Source: Prochlorococcus marinus XMU1411 (GTDB lineage: Bacteria > Cyanobacteriota > Cyanobacteriia > PCC-6307 > Cyanobiaceae). Taken from it: a stretch of 64,000 nt of DNA. Made by a program: the position numbers and the translations under genes. Positions 1 to 11,094 of the stretch are shown piece by piece. Positions within the stretch are counted from its first letter, which is position 1; each line of letters opens with the position of its first letter. The notes under the pieces are model-generated. The model had not been told where the DNA came from. It saw nothing but the letters and a program-made list of their open reading frames with translations, and searched no databases. The stretch spans positions 1 to 64,000 of the forward strand of contig NZ_JAAORI010000001.1 of the NCBI RefSeq assembly GCF_017696075.1, read 5' to 3'.

Positions 1-19
1 ATAACGTTTTTAAATTAAG

Positions 20-37
20 AATTCCACAATTTCCACA
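20..37 (+). promoter_or_regulatory. Pair of DnaA-box-like sequences upstream of dnaN
   Basis: Two TTCCACA cores lie nine bases apart. The 9-mers AATTCCACA (20-28) and ATTTCCACA (29-37) differ from the cyanobacterial-type box TTTTCCACA at two and one positions. They sit in a leader of about 160 bp directly before dnaN, where an origin would be plausible. Two boxes alone do not prove an origin, and the sequence further upstream is outside the window. Confidence 0.35.
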
Positions 38-162
38 ATAACTACTACTACTAATTTATATATTTTTTTTAAACCTTTATATTAGAAAAAGAGAATAAAA
101 TAAATGATTGAATTTAATTTACGAAAAAAGTATATTGTATTTGTAAAAAGTTCTCAATTCCG

Positions 163-1323
163 ATGGAGATTATTTGTAATCAAAATGAGTTAAATAATGC
201 AATACAACTTGTAAGCAAAGCAGTTGCTTCACGTCCAACTCATCCGATTCTTGCAAATATCCTCTTAACAGCTGACCAAGGAACAAATAAAATTAGTTTG
301 ACAGGATTTGATCTTAATTTAGGAATACAAACTTCTTTCGATGGAACTGTTAAAAATAGTGGTGCTATTACGATACCTGCAAAACTGTTATCTGAAATAG
401 TAAACAAATTACCTAACGAAACTCCTGTTTCTTTAGAAGTAGATGAGAATTTAGATAACATTTTAATAAAAAGTGATAGAGGTTCTTTTAATCTTAAAGG
501 TATACCTTCTGATGACTATCCAAATTTGCCATTTGTCGAAAGTGGGACTTCTTTAAATATTGATCCAAGTTCTTTTTTGAAAGCTGTAAAATCAACGATT
601 TTTGCTACTAGCAATGATGATTCAAAGCAGTTACTTACAGGAGTCAATTTCACCTTTAAACAAAATTATCTAGAGTCTGCCTCTACAGATGGTCACAGAT
701 TGGCAGTTGCTTTAATTGGTAATGATGAAGAATATACAGTAAACAAAGACAAACCACCCATAAACCAAGATGATTTTTCAGTAACTATTCCCACTAGATC
801 ATTAAGAGAAATTGAAAAATTAGTATCTTTAAAAAGCTCTGAAAATTCAATAAAGCTTTTCTATGACAAAGGGCAAGTGGTTTTTATTTCGTCTAATCAA
901 ATAATTACAACTAGAACCCTTGAAGGTACCTATCCTAATTATTCACAATTACTTCCTGATACCTTTTCTAAGATTTTTAATTTTAAAACTAAAAAATTAA
1001 TTGAAGCACTAGAAAGAATTGCTGTTTTAGCAGATCAGCAGAGTAGTGTTGTTAAGATTAAGATTGATAATACAGATTTAGCTTCCATCAGTGCAGATGC
1101 ACAAGATATTGGTAATGCAAATGAATTAATACCTGTTTCCTATTCTGGAGAAAATTTTGATATTGCATTTAACGTTAGATATCTTTTAGAAGGTTTAAAA
1201 ATTATTTATTCTGAAAATGTACTTTTAAAGTGTAATCTTCCAACTACACCAGCTGTTTTTGTTCCTGAAGATAATTTAAATTCTTTTACTTATTTAGTCA
1301 TGCCTGTTCAGGTTCGTTCTTAA
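163..1323 (+). CDS. dnaN: DNA polymerase III beta subunit (sliding clamp)
   Basis: The product forms the ring-shaped dimer that tethers the replicative polymerase to DNA. At 386 residues it has the usual clamp length, and the three-domain pattern can be followed from the N-terminal MEIICNQNELNNAIQLVSKA, through SASTDGHRLAVA at about 170-181, to the C-terminal LVMPVQVRS, which forms part of the partner-binding cleft. The ATG at 163 gives the standard N-terminus. The next gene starts one base after the stop, so the two are probably co-transcribed and translationally coupled. Confidence 0.97.
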   Translation: MEIICNQNELNNAIQLVSKAVASRPTHPILANILLTADQGTNKISLTGFDLNLGIQTSFDGTVKNSGAITIPAKLLSEIVNKLPNETPVSLEVDENLDNILIKSDRGSFNLKGIPSDDYPNLPFVESGTSLNIDPSSFLKAVKSTIFATSNDDSKQLLTGVNFTFKQNYLESASTDGHRLAVALIGNDEEYTVNKDKPPINQDDFSVTIPTRSLREIEKLVSLKSSENSIKLFYDKGQVVFISSNQIITTRTLEGTYPNYSQLLPDTFSKIFNFKTKKLIEALERIAVLADQQSSVVKIKIDNTDLASISADAQDIGNANELIPVSYSGENFDIAFNVRYLLEGLKIIYSENVLLKCNLPTTPAVFVPEDNLNSFTYLVMPVQVRS

Positions 1324-1324
1324 C

Positions 1325-2032
1325 TTGAAATTACCTAAAGAAATTTTATTAAGTGAATTATTAAGTTACAGTGTTAAGGGCAATATGGCCCTTTATTACG
1401 GAAATGGAGAAAATGTTTGGATGCATCCTCCAGTTCATCGAATTTTAGGATGGTACTCTCGCCCTTCAAATTTTGATTTAAAAAGAAATGTTTGGCGTTT
1501 AAATCAAATAAGTCAAATAATAGATAATGAAATTTATGTTAAAGGTGATCCAGCTATTTCTGATTTAGCAACTTTAAATAGGTTCCCAACATTAATAGAA
1601 GCTAATCTCATAAATATCAATGGATCAAAAATAGGGGTTATTGCAGACTTTTTATTCGAAATGAAAACTGGTAAAATTAAATATTATTTAGTTTCTCGAT
1701 CAAATCCTAAGATTCCAGGTTCTAGTAGATGGAAATTAAATATTGAAACTATTAATGATCAACAACCTGGATTGGTATTTTGCGAAAGTAATTCTTTAGA
1801 CGATTTATCTTTAATAAAATCAAGTATAAAACATGAATTTTTACAAAAAGGAAAAAAAATATTTGACAGATTTGATGAAATGAAAAACATAGCTTCTAAT
1901 AAATTAGAAGATTGGCTTGAAGAAGATGAAGATATAAACCAAAATTTAGATTTAAAACAAAAAAGTTTTTATAATGATGATATATCGACAAGATCTTTTA
2001 GTGATAAAAAAGAAGATGACCCTTGGATCTAA
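1325..2032 (+). CDS. Conserved protein with PRC-barrel-like segment
   Basis: A 235-residue protein of unknown function that follows dnaN with a one-base gap and starts at TTG. Residues about 90-135 (PTLIEANLININGSKIGVIA, then a KIKYYLVSRSNP strand) look like a PRC-barrel fold, a small beta-barrel module found in ribosome-maturation and photosynthetic assembly proteins. The last 60 residues are charged and acidic and probably disordered. Position between dnaN and purL is typical of Prochlorococcus and Synechococcus. The domain assignment is by eye, and the biological role is unknown. Confidence 0.85.
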   Translation: MKLPKEILLSELLSYSVKGNMALYYGNGENVWMHPPVHRILGWYSRPSNFDLKRNVWRLNQISQIIDNEIYVKGDPAISDLATLNRFPTLIEANLININGSKIGVIADFLFEMKTGKIKYYLVSRSNPKIPGSSRWKLNIETINDQQPGLVFCESNSLDDLSLIKSSIKHEFLQKGKKIFDRFDEMKNIASNKLEDWLEEDEDINQNLDLKQKSFYNDDISTRSFSDKKEDDPWI

Positions 2033-2035
2033 AGA

Positions 2036-4375
2036 ATGATAAATCCAGAAAATAATGATCAGTATGATCTTAATGAAGCACTAAAAGTTGAAAATTTAAC
2101 GATTAATGACTACGAAGAAATTTGCAGAAGACTAAAGAGAAAACCAAATAGAACTGAACTAGGAATGTTTGGTGTGATGTGGTCTGAACATTGTTGTTAT
2201 AGAAATTCAAAACCTTTATTATCTGAGTTTCCCACTAAAGGAAAAAATGTTTTAGTTGGACCTGGAGAAAATGCTGGTGTTATTGATGTTGGAAGTAATC
2301 AAAAACTTGTTTTTAAAATAGAAAGTCATAATCATCCATCGGCAATTGAACCTTTTCAAGGCGCGGCAACAGGTGTGGGCGGAATATTAAGAGATATTTT
2401 TACAATGGGAGCCAGGCCTATCGCAGTTCTGAATTCATTGAGGTTTGGAAATCTTGATAAATCATCAAATATCGATTTGCTTCGGGGAGTTGTTTCAGGT
2501 ATTTCACATTATGGAAATTGTGTAGGTGTGCCTACTGTTGGAGGTGAAATTGATTTTGATGATAGTTATTCTGGAAATCCTCTAGTCAATGTTATGGCTT
2601 TAGGACTTTTGGAGACCAATGAAATCGTTTGTTCTGGAGCTAAAAACGTAGGGTCACCTGTACTATATGTTGGAAACACAACTGGGAGAGATGGTGTTGG
2701 TGGGGCTAGTTTCGCGAGTTCAGAATTAACTACTACTTCATTAGATGATAGACCTGCAGTTCAAGTAGGTGATCCATTTGTTGAAAAAAGTCTTATAGAA
2801 GCATGTTTAGATGCTTTTAAGACCGGAGATGTAATTGCAGCTCAAGATATGGGTGCGGCTGGTTTAACCTGCAGTAGTGCAGAAATGGCTGCAAATGGAA
2901 ATTTAGGTATATCTATTGATTTAGATTTAGTTCCTTCTAGAGAAGATAATATGTCTTCTTATCAATATTTATTATCTGAATCGCAAGAGAGGATGTTATT
3001 TGTCGTAAAGGAAGAAAAAATTAATTCGCTTATTGAAAAATTTAATAAATGGGGATTGTATGCCAAAGTAATTGGTGAAGTAATAGAGGCTAATGAGGTA
3101 ATTATTTCTCACAAAAGCAAAATTGTTGCTCAAATACCTACTTCTGCATTATCTGATGATACTCCTATTGATTTTCATAATGTGATTAATAATCCACCTC
3201 ATTATTTATTAAAGAAATGGGAATGGAAAGAAAATAAGTTACCAGAAATTTATGAGCAAAAAATATTCTCCTTGAAGGAAAATAAGATTTTTTCTTGTGA
3301 AGAAATTATTTTAAAACTTCTATCTAATCCCTCTATAGCCTCTAAAAGATGGGTTTATAAACAGTATGATTCTCAAGTGCAGGCAAATACAGTGTTTAAA
3401 CCTGGAGAATCTGATGCAGCTGTTATAAGACTTAGAGAACAAAATGAAAAAAATAAAAATAGAGTATTTTCTGGTGTTGCTGCATCAGTTGACTGCAATA
3501 GTAGATGGGTTTTTCTTGACCCTTTTAGAGGAACTATCGCTGCAGTTGCTGAATCTGCCAGAAATGTTAGTTGTGTCGGAGCTGAACCAGTAGCAATTAC
3601 AAATAATTTGAATTTTTCTTCTCCTGAGAATGACATAGGATATTGGCAACTTTCTTCTTCATGTAAAGGAATTTCTGAAGCCTGTAAAGCTTTAGAAACT
3701 CCTGTAACAGGAGGAAATGTTTCTTTATATAATGAATCAAAAAATAAAGATAATGAAATTACTCCTATTTATCCGACACCAGTAATTGGAATGGTTGGAA
3801 AGATAGATAATGTTGAAAAAGCTATAAGTAGTGCCTGGAAAAATGTTCATGATCAAATATGGTTAATTGGTTCTCATAAATCAGAAACAACAATAGCAGC
3901 TAGTTCTTATTTGGAATACTTTCATGGAGAAATTGCAGGTCGGCCTCCAAAAATAGATTTGTATGATGAAAAGTTCTGTCAGAGTTTTTTAAGAAATGCG
4001 ATTTTAAAAAGTTTTGTAGTCTCTTCTCATGATATTAGCGATGGTGGTTTAGCTATTGCTTTAGCAGAGTGTTGTATTTTGTCTTCAAAAGGTGCAAAGA
4101 TAGAATTGAATCAAGATACTATTAGATATGATAATTTATTATTTGCAGAAGGAGGTTCTAGAATTATTTTTTCAGTAAATAATATGAAAGAAAAAGAATG
4201 GATTAATTATTTAAAAAAAATCCAAATAAATTCTAAATCAAGTATATTTTTAAAAAAAATAGGATATGTTTCTAATCAAACTTTAAACATAAAAATTCAA
4301 GATAACGATATCTGCAATATTAGAGTTGAGGAATTAACCGAAAAATTTAATAATAGTATTTCCAGTCACTTTTAA
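2036..4375 (+). CDS. purL: Phosphoribosylformylglycinamidine synthase, large (PurL) subunit
   Basis: Catalyses step four of purine synthesis, ATP-dependent conversion of FGAR to FGAM. The 779-residue length marks the small bacterial PurL type, which works with separate PurQ and PurS subunits, neither of which is in this window. Diagnostic stretches are [15 protein letters not shown] (about 48-62), the [18 protein letters not shown] active-site loop (about 97-114) and [17 protein letters not shown] (about 279-295). The start at 2036 is three bases after the previous stop. purF follows 47 bp downstream, forming a purine pair. Confidence 0.97.
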   Translation: MINPENNDQYDLNEALKVENLTINDYEEICRRLKRKPNRTELGMFGVMWSEHCCYRNSKPLLSEFPTKGKNVLVGPGENAGVIDVGSNQKLVFKIESHNHPSAIEPFQGAATGVGGILRDIFTMGARPIAVLNSLRFGNLDKSSNIDLLRGVVSGISHYGNCVGVPTVGGEIDFDDSYSGNPLVNVMALGLLETNEIVCSGAKNVGSPVLYVGNTTGRDGVGGASFASSELTTTSLDDRPAVQVGDPFVEKSLIEACLDAFKTGDVIAAQDMGAAGLTCSSAEMAANGNLGISIDLDLVPSREDNMSSYQYLLSESQERMLFVVKEEKINSLIEKFNKWGLYAKVIGEVIEANEVIISHKSKIVAQIPTSALSDDTPIDFHNVINNPPHYLLKKWEWKENKLPEIYEQKIFSLKENKIFSCEEIILKLLSNPSIASKRWVYKQYDSQVQANTVFKPGESDAAVIRLREQNEKNKNRVFSGVAASVDCNSRWVFLDPFRGTIAAVAESARNVSCVGAEPVAITNNLNFSSPENDIGYWQLSSSCKGISEACKALETPVTGGNVSLYNESKNKDNEITPIYPTPVIGMVGKIDNVEKAISSAWKNVHDQIWLIGSHKSETTIAASSYLEYFHGEIAGRPPKIDLYDEKFCQSFLRNAILKSFVVSSHDISDGGLAIALAECCILSSKGAKIELNQDTIRYDNLLFAEGGSRIIFSVNNMKEKEWINYLKKIQINSKSSIFLKKIGYVSNQTLNIKIQDNDICNIRVEELTEKFNNSISSHF

Positions 4376-4422
4376 ATATGCAAAATATTTCTCAATTATC
4401 CAAATCTTTAAGAAATTAAGTT

Positions 4423-5883
4423 ATGTGCGGAATAGTTGGAATCGTTTCTTCAGATGATGTAAATCAACAAATTTACGATAGTCTTTTACTTTTACAACAT
4501 AGAGGCCAAGATTCAACAGGAATAGCCACAATGGAAAATACAATTTTTCATATACATAAGGCCAAAGGTCAGGTAAACACTGCTTATAGAACAAGAGATA
4601 TGAGGAATTTAATCGGCAGAATCGGTTTAGGTCATGTTAGGTATGCAACAAAAGGATCAGCAGAAAGTGTTGAGGAAGCTCAGCCTTTTTATGTTAATGC
4701 TCCTTATGGAATTGTTTTGATACATAATGGCAATTTAACTAATACCAGAGATTTAGAAAAACAATTATTTAATATCGATAAGCGTCATACAAACTCTTCA
4801 AGTGATACTGAAATGCTATTAAATATTTTCGCTACAGAATTACAAGAACAAATTCATAATCATGAATTAGAACCAGACATTATTTTTGATTCTGTTAAAT
4901 CTTTGCATAAAAGAATTCAAGGATCATATGCTTCAATTGCATTAATTTCAGGACATGGTTTATTAGCTTTCAGAGATCCTTTTGGTATAAGACCTTTAGT
5001 TATAGGTAAAAGACTTTCATCAATTACAAAAAAAGAAGAGTGGATGGTGGCTAGTGAATCTTTAGTGCTTGAGAATAACGATTATCAAGTAGTGAGAGAT
5101 GTAGATCCTGGAGAAGCTATTTTTATAAATCTTAATGGCGAGTTTTTTTCTAAGCAATGCTCAGAAAATCCAATCTTATGTCCTTGTGCTTTTGAATATG
5201 TTTATTTAGCTAGGCCAGATTCGATTATGAATGGAATTTCAGTTTATAAAGCTCGTTTAAAAATGGGAGATTATTTGGCTGAAACAATAAAAACAACAAT
5301 TAACTCTGGAGATATTGATGTTGTAATGCCTATCCCTGATTCTTCTCGACCTGCAGCTATGCAAGTGGCAAGACAGTTAGGCATTGAATATAGAGAAGGT
5401 TTTTTTAAAAATAGGTATGTTGGTAGAACATTCATAATGCCTGGTCAGCAGAAACGTAAGAAATCTGTAAGACAAAAATTAAATGCCATGAGTGCAGAAT
5501 TTAAAAATAAAAATGTATTAATTGTTGATGACTCGATAGTTAGAGGTACTACTTCAAAAGAAATTGTTCAGATGGCTAAAGATGCAGGAGCAAATAAAGT
5601 TTTTTTTACATCAGCAGCACCCCCTGTTCGTTTTCCCCATGTTTATGGAATTAATATGCCAAATAGAGATGAATTAATAGCTCACGATAGAACAGTAAGA
5701 GAAATCGCTGATCAGCTAGAAATCGATAACCTGGTTTATCAAAGTGTTGAAAATTTAAGTAAATCTATAATAAGTGATTCTTCTATTAAAGAATTAGAGA
5801 TGAGTTGTTTTACAGGTTTTTATGTAACAGGAACAGTAAATCAAGAGTACTTAAATTGGGTTGAAAACGAATATAAATCTTAG
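4423..5883 (+). CDS. purF: Amidophosphoribosyltransferase
   Basis: First committed enzyme of purine synthesis, which uses glutamine and PRPP to make phosphoribosylamine. The protein begins [12 protein letters not shown], so Cys2 becomes the N-terminal glutaminase nucleophile without propeptide processing. [10 protein letters not shown] lies at about 26-35 and the PRPP loop [14 protein letters not shown] at about 366-379. [13 protein letters not shown] and the C-terminal [10 protein letters not shown] resemble the cysteine regions of the iron-sulfur type (Bacillus-like) enzyme. The last four bases overlap the convergent topoisomerase gene. Confidence 0.97.
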   Translation: MCGIVGIVSSDDVNQQIYDSLLLLQHRGQDSTGIATMENTIFHIHKAKGQVNTAYRTRDMRNLIGRIGLGHVRYATKGSAESVEEAQPFYVNAPYGIVLIHNGNLTNTRDLEKQLFNIDKRHTNSSSDTEMLLNIFATELQEQIHNHELEPDIIFDSVKSLHKRIQGSYASIALISGHGLLAFRDPFGIRPLVIGKRLSSITKKEEWMVASESLVLENNDYQVVRDVDPGEAIFINLNGEFFSKQCSENPILCPCAFEYVYLARPDSIMNGISVYKARLKMGDYLAETIKTTINSGDIDVVMPIPDSSRPAAMQVARQLGIEYREGFFKNRYVGRTFIMPGQQKRKKSVRQKLNAMSAEFKNKNVLIVDDSIVRGTTSKEIVQMAKDAGANKVFFTSAAPPVRFPHVYGINMPNRDELIAHDRTVREIADQLEIDNLVYQSVENLSKSIISDSSIKELEMSCFTGFYVTGTVNQEYLNWVENEYKS

Positions 5884-8321
5884 TCAAGATAGCTTTCGAG
5901 TCGAAAACAATTTTCAAGATATTCTCCTTTTTCTAATTTTAAAAAGTCAATTAAAAAATTTGTTCTCTTTGATTTGAAATTTAATTTATCAAATTTTAAC
6001 CTTGCAGATTTATTTTTATTAGTTTCAATATCAAGGTAATTATTACTAGGTAAAACTTTTAGGAAGTAATCGTTTTTAAGTTTAGTTATTTCATTTAAGT
6101 AACCTAAACTGTATTCATTTGCATAATAAATTTCATTACTATTTATACAAAAGATTTTTCCTTGTTTAGAAACTAAATAAATATTTTCTCCATTCTGATA
6201 TGGACAACAGGAAACAATCTTTTCAGTTGGTAAAAGTCTTGCAATCATTAAACCTTGAGATTGTTTAGTAGTTGGCATAAAAAATTTGTTTGATAAATTA
6301 AATTTAAAAATTCTTCCTATTGAGGTTAATATTATTAAATTTTTTTCTTCATCAGAAATAAATGAATCAATTATTTTAATATTATTTTTTAATTTTGATA
6401 TTGCAAAAGATCTATTACTTTTAATCATATCATCATCAAATAAAACTTTTTTAAATCTTCCGTCCGAATTCAAGATGCATAAATAATTTTTTATTCCTTT
6501 TTTAATTGAATGAAAGTTTATTATTTCATTCGGATCAATATTGCCAAGTATTTTATTATCTAATTTATAGTCATTATTAATTTTTGATTCCCAATCAATG
6601 TGAAAAACTTTTCCCGTGAAGGTTATTCCAAATATTTTTATATTTTTATCGATACTACATATAAATTTTTGAATATTTTTATTATCTATAAATTGATTTA
6701 CATCTTCAAACGATTTCTTATAATTATTAAAGATCATCTTTCTTAAATATAATCTATTGTCTATATATAATTTAGTTTTTTTATTAATAAAGTCTTCTAA
6801 AATTTGATTGTTTATATTTTCTAATTCTTCATTCTGATCTATATTTTTGAGTATTTTCGTTTTTCTTTTAATATTATATTTTTTCTTTAATATTAATAAT
6901 TCTTCAATTAGTAATTTAAGTAATAGTTTTCTTTCATTAAGTAATTTTTGAAAATAGTCTTTTTTCTTTTGTAAATTATTTATATCATCATCAATTTGAT
7001 TTTTCTCTAAATTTGTTAATCTTTTTAGTGGCATATCTAATACCGAATTTGCTTGTTTTTCACTTAAGCAAAAATTATGAATCAACATTGATTTAGCTTC
7101 TGATGAGTTTTCTGAATTTTCAATAATATCTATTACTTTTCTTATGTCTTTTGTTGCTTTTGATAAACCTTCCAATATTTCTAGTTTTTCAAGAGTATTT
7201 TTTAGAAAATAATGAGTTCTTTTTCTAATTGTTTCTTCTCGAAACTCCAGAAAATAGTCAAGGTATTGTTTTAAATTTAGTTGTACAGGTTTTCCTTTAA
7301 TCAAAGCTAAAAAAATCGCACCAAAGTTTGTTTGTAGAGTTGTTTTCTTATATAAATTAGATATTACTAGTTCAGTATTAGAATCTTTTTTTAACTCTAC
7401 AACAATTCTCATCCCATCTCGATCGCTTTCATCTCTGATATCAGAAATACCATTAATTTTGTTTGAATTTACAAGTTCTGCTAGTTTTTCAATCCAACCT
7501 GCTTTGCTGATCTGAAAAGGAAGTTCTGTAATGATTAATGCATTTTTTTTATGTTTACCTTTGCCAAAATTTATTTCTTCTTTATTTATTACGCCTCTTA
7601 TCGGTATTGATCCTTTTCCTGTTTCGTAAAGTTCTTCTATTGTTTGATTAAAAATTAGTTCTCCTCCAGTAGGAAAATCAGGTCCTTTAATAATGTTGGA
7701 AAGTTTTTTAATACTTATATCTTTATTTTCTACTAAAGCAATTAAACCATCTATAACTTCTCCTAGGTTGTGAGGGGGAATGTTTGTTGCCATTCCAACA
7801 GCAATACCTGATGAGCCGTTTAACAATAAAAATGGAAGTTGTGCTGGAAGAACATCAGGCTCTTTTTGTGAGCCGTCAAAGTTATTTGAGAAATTTACTG
7901 TTTCTGATCCAATCTCTTTAAGAAATCCTTCATGAGCTATGGGCGCTAATCTGGTCTCGGTGTATCTCATTGCTGCTGGAGGATCATTATCAACAGATCC
8001 AAAATTTCCATGGCCGTCTAAAGTTGGATATTTAGTTGAAAAATTTTGGACTAGCCTTACTAATGCGTCGTAGACTGCTTGATCTCCATGAGGATGGTAT
8101 TTTCCTAGTACATCCCCAACAACTCTCGCACACTTTCTAAACGGCCTATCAGGAGTTAAACCTAATTCATACATTGCAAATAGTATTCTTCTTTGAACAG
8201 GTTTAAGGCCGTCTCTTGCATCAGGAAGAGCTCGACCAACTATTACGCTCATTGCATACTCAAGATAAGAACGTTGCATTTCTTCTTGGAGAGATATAGA
8301 AGTGAATTTTTTCTTATCCAT
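5880..8321 (-). CDS. parC: Type IIA topoisomerase A subunit (ParC/GyrA-like)
   Basis: DNA-breaking subunit of gyrase or topoisomerase IV, 813 residues. The N-terminal half is highly conserved: [41 protein letters not shown] and PAAMRYTE, whose Tyr (about residue 121) forms the covalent DNA link. The C-terminal half is far more diverged and Lys/Asn-rich, with beta-pinwheel-like repeats such as [21 protein letters not shown] and GKIFCIN. The gyrase-specific QRRGGKG-type box is not present. I therefore prefer a ParC-like or second GyrA paralogue over canonical GyrA. It overlaps purF tail-to-tail by four bases. Confidence 0.88.
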   Translation of the reverse strand: MDKKKFTSISLQEEMQRSYLEYAMSVIVGRALPDARDGLKPVQRRILFAMYELGLTPDRPFRKCARVVGDVLGKYHPHGDQAVYDALVRLVQNFSTKYPTLDGHGNFGSVDNDPPAAMRYTETRLAPIAHEGFLKEIGSETVNFSNNFDGSQKEPDVLPAQLPFLLLNGSSGIAVGMATNIPPHNLGEVIDGLIALVENKDISIKKLSNIIKGPDFPTGGELIFNQTIEELYETGKGSIPIRGVINKEEINFGKGKHKKNALIITELPFQISKAGWIEKLAELVNSNKINGISDIRDESDRDGMRIVVELKKDSNTELVISNLYKKTTLQTNFGAIFLALIKGKPVQLNLKQYLDYFLEFREETIRKRTHYFLKNTLEKLEILEGLSKATKDIRKVIDIIENSENSSEAKSMLIHNFCLSEKQANSVLDMPLKRLTNLEKNQIDDDINNLQKKKDYFQKLLNERKLLLKLLIEELLILKKKYNIKRKTKILKNIDQNEELENINNQILEDFINKKTKLYIDNRLYLRKMIFNNYKKSFEDVNQFIDNKNIQKFICSIDKNIKIFGITFTGKVFHIDWESKINNDYKLDNKILGNIDPNEIINFHSIKKGIKNYLCILNSDGRFKKVLFDDDMIKSNRSFAISKLKNNIKIIDSFISDEEKNLIILTSIGRIFKFNLSNKFFMPTTKQSQGLMIARLLPTEKIVSCCPYQNGENIYLVSKQGKIFCINSNEIYYANEYSLGYLNEITKLKNDYFLKVLPSNNYLDIETNKNKSARLKFDKLNFKSKRTNFLIDFLKLEKGEYLENCFRLESYLD

Positions 8322-8408
8322 CAGAGTGCAGAATTAAAGTATGCATTAATTAACTAAATTAAGACTAATAGGTAAACAAATATTTTCCAGTATTGAAACT
8401 TAAGAAGA

Positions 8409-9263
8409 TTAATTTATTTTGGATTTTGCCAATATTACATCCGTTTGTAGTTTTTCATTTTGTAAGAGGATTTCTGTTGATTTTTGTAATTTTTCACCCC
8501 ATAACTGTTCTTGCCTATAATTGTAATTAACATAATTTGGATCTTTAATTAAAGCTTTTTTTGCAAGTTCAAGAGCTAATGTAATATCTTTCATTCTTAA
8601 ACACGAAGCAAGTCCTAGTAAAGGTTCTGCATTCTCCTCAATTGAGATCGCTTTTTCAAAAAGTTTTATTGATAGATTGATGTTGTTTTTTTCGAAATAA
8701 GCTAAACCTTGATTATTTATTGCTTGCCAGAAATCAGGTTTAATTTTTAGAGACTTATCAAATAATTTGATAGCTTCCGAGTAATTTTTTTTCATTAAAA
8801 AAATATTTCCAAGCTGAAAAATAGCTTTATAGCTATTTGGTGCAATACTTAATCCTGTTTCTAAAGCAGTTTTTGCGCTTTGTAGTTTTGAAATTTTAAA
8901 ATAAATATTACTTTTAGCAAAATAAATTTCACTTAAATTAGAATTAATTTTTTCTGCATTTTCTAGAGAATATAATGCTTCTTTGTAAAGTTTATTAGCT
9001 ACTTGCGCTTCAGACAAAATTAACCATAGTTTTTCATTTTTTTTATTTATTTTTACAGCTAATTTCGCTAAGTTAAGGCTTTGTTCATATTGACCAAAAT
9101 ATAAAAGTTGATATGCATTTCTCCCTATAGATAAACTTTCTTTATCTAAGTTTTTAATCGTTGGGAAATAATAATATGGAACTAATGATTTAACTTGTTC
9201 TACTTTAAAAAAGTAAAAGCTAATTAAAGATAAACATATTATTTTTTTTATAAAATTTTTCAT
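8409..9263 (-). CDS. Exported TPR-repeat protein
   Basis: A 284-residue protein starting with a lysine-rich, hydrophobic stretch (MKNFIKKIICLSLISFYFFK) that looks like a signal peptide or membrane anchor. Behind it are about five tetratricopeptide repeats, for example NSYKAIFQLGNIFLMKKNYS and KPDFWQAINNQGLAYFEKNN. TPR arrays bind partner proteins, and the partner is unknown. Its start is four bases from the upstream queG stop on the same strand, so the two genes are probably co-transcribed. Any functional link to queuosine synthesis is not evident. Confidence 0.85.
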   Translation of the reverse strand: MKNFIKKIICLSLISFYFFKVEQVKSLVPYYYFPTIKNLDKESLSIGRNAYQLLYFGQYEQSLNLAKLAVKINKKNEKLWLILSEAQVANKLYKEALYSLENAEKINSNLSEIYFAKSNIYFKISKLQSAKTALETGLSIAPNSYKAIFQLGNIFLMKKNYSEAIKLFDKSLKIKPDFWQAINNQGLAYFEKNNINLSIKLFEKAISIEENAEPLLGLASCLRMKDITLALELAKKALIKDPNYVNYNYRQEQLWGEKLQKSTEILLQNEKLQTDVILAKSKIN

Positions 9264-9267
9264 ATAT

Positions 9268-10215
9268 TTATTTATTACTCATATTTGCTTTTATGTTTCT
9301 TCTCCACATCCATGGTTTAATTCTTTTTAATGTCGTACCTTTAAGATTATCTTGCCAAGTTTTATCACTCCATTTTAACGATTCATTATTTAGATTTTTA
9401 ATCCATTCTTTTGGAGTATTTTCAAGAATATTATTAAGAGGCACTGATTCATTCCAGGGGCATACATCTTGGCAAATGTCACAACCTGCAACCCATCCAT
9501 TTAAATTTTTTACTATTTTTTTGGGAATAGTTTTTTCTTTGCTTTCTATAGTGTGATAGGCAATACACAAATCTGACTGTATTACAAAAGGTTCTATTAT
9601 TGCTTTTGTGGGACAATGTTCAATACACTTGTCACATTTTCCGCATAGTGATTCATGTGGTTTATCCGGCACTAGATCTTTTGTAAGGATAATAAAACCC
9701 AAAGTCAACCAAGAACCATGTTTTTTGTTTATTAAATTGCTATTTTTACCAATCCATCCTAGGCCAGATTCTTCAGCCCATGCTTTTTCAAGAAGAGGCG
9801 AGGTATCAACACATATTTTCCATTTGCAATCTGGAATTTCTAGGTTAATCCATTTACCAATATTCTTTAATTTTTTTGAAATCACCTTATGGTAGTCTTC
9901 TCCTTGACTAAATTTCCCAATCTTGAAGACTTTTTCTTTGTTGTTGTTTAGTGAACTAATGTAATTAAATCCAACGCTTAAGACACTTTTTGCTCCTTCA
10001 AGAAGCAAGCCTACATCTTTTCTTCTCTCTGCTTCCATCCATTTCATTTCAGCATGGTGGTTGTTTGATAACCATCTGTCTAATGCATTGGTTCTCAATT
10101 TTAATCGCGAGCTGCCTGGAATTGAAGCAATTCCACATACTGTAAAACCTTCAATAATTGCTCTTGCTTTTAACTTTTTGCTTATTTCTTTTTTGTCTTC
10201 AAGTGTATTAATCAT
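9268..10215 (-). CDS. queG: Epoxyqueuosine reductase
   Basis: Last step of queuosine synthesis: reduction of epoxyqueuosine in tRNA, using cobalamin and two [4Fe-4S] clusters. Both ferredoxin-like cluster motifs are visible: CGKCDKCIEHCPTKAI and the pair GCDICQDVCPWN about 55 residues later. The N-terminal part has FTVCGIASIPGS and WMEAERRKDVGLLL, and SGLGWIGKNSNLI is also family-typical. The length of 315 residues is normal (the longer E. coli form carries an extra C-terminal domain). It lies directly upstream of the TPR protein gene on the minus strand. Confidence 0.95.
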   Translation of the reverse strand: MINTLEDKKEISKKLKARAIIEGFTVCGIASIPGSSRLKLRTNALDRWLSNNHHAEMKWMEAERRKDVGLLLEGAKSVLSVGFNYISSLNNNKEKVFKIGKFSQGEDYHKVISKKLKNIGKWINLEIPDCKWKICVDTSPLLEKAWAEESGLGWIGKNSNLINKKHGSWLTLGFIILTKDLVPDKPHESLCGKCDKCIEHCPTKAIIEPFVIQSDLCIAYHTIESKEKTIPKKIVKNLNGWVAGCDICQDVCPWNESVPLNNILENTPKEWIKNLNNESLKWSDKTWQDNLKGTTLKRIKPWMWRRNIKANMSNK

Positions 10216-10362
10216 TTCTTTATTATGTATATCATTTCTCTTAAAAGTAATTTCTTGCTATTGAAACAAATAAATATTTTTAATTTATTAAGAAAAAATA
10301 TATCCTAACTTAATAAAAACAGTTAAATTATTAGTAAAGTTAATATAGTAAGAAACGTTATT

Positions 10363-11091
10363 TTGGTTGATTCTAATCAAGATTCGAACCTAGGATCTAG
10401 GCTTCAACAGGATCTAAAAAATGATTTAATAGCAGGATTGTTGGTTGTAATACCTTTAGCAACCACTATTTGGCTTTCATCATTAGTTAGTAAATTTGTT
10501 TTAACATTAGTTACTTCTGTTCCTAAGCAACTAAATCCTTTTATTAATTTAAATCCTTTATTACAGGATTTGATTAATCTTACTTTGGGTTTAACAGTAC
10601 CCTTATTAGCTATTTTGCTAATAGGCTTAATGGCGAGAAATTTTGTTGGAAGATGGTTATTAGAATTTGGAGAAGGTACTTTATCAAAAATACCTGTAGC
10701 AGGTGCAGTTTATAAAACTTTAAAACAATTGCTCGAAACTTTCTTAAGTAATAAATCTAATCGATTTAGAAGAGTTGTTTTAGTTGAATATCCACGAGAA
10801 GGCCTTTATAGTGTAGGGTTTGTAACTGGTGATGTTGGTCCCTCTCTGCAGCAAGAATTAGAAGAAAAGTTGCTAAGTGTCTTTATACCTACAGCACCAA
10901 ATCCTACTACTGGTTGGTATACATTGGTTCCTGAGACATCTGTTAAGGATTTGGATATATCTGTTGAAGATGCTTTTAGAACAATAATTTCCGCTGGGAT
11001 AGTAAATCCAGACGAGAAAAATAACATTACAAATCCAACATTTTCAAAATTATTTTCACAATTACGCGCTTCCACTAATACTTCTTCTTAA
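10363..11091 (+). CDS. DUF502 family membrane protein
   Basis: A 242-residue membrane protein with two transmembrane helices, about residues 24-50 (LIAGLLVVIPLATTIWLSSL) and about 70-90 (LTLGLTVPLLAILLIGLMAR). A conserved cytosolic section follows: GEGTLSKIPVAGAVYKTLKQ and FIPTAPNPTTGWYTLVP. These match the DUF502 family found across cyanobacteria and plants, whose biochemical role I do not know. The predicted start is TTG at 10363. nusB begins within four bases of its stop, suggesting an operon with nusB and ftsY. Confidence 0.88.
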   Translation: MVDSNQDSNLGSRLQQDLKNDLIAGLLVVIPLATTIWLSSLVSKFVLTLVTSVPKQLNPFINLNPLLQDLINLTLGLTVPLLAILLIGLMARNFVGRWLLEFGEGTLSKIPVAGAVYKTLKQLLETFLSNKSNRFRRVVLVEYPREGLYSVGFVTGDVGPSLQQELEEKLLSVFIPTAPNPTTGWYTLVPETSVKDLDISVEDAFRTIISAGIVNPDEKNNITNPTFSKLFSQLRASTNTSS

Positions 11092-11094
11092 TTG

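Noticed and set aside
10376-10400. A tRNA T-loop-like GATTCGAACC string (reverse complement GGTTCGAATC)
   Set aside because: It lies inside the DUF502 coding frame, and the neighbouring bases do not pair into a T-arm or acceptor stem.
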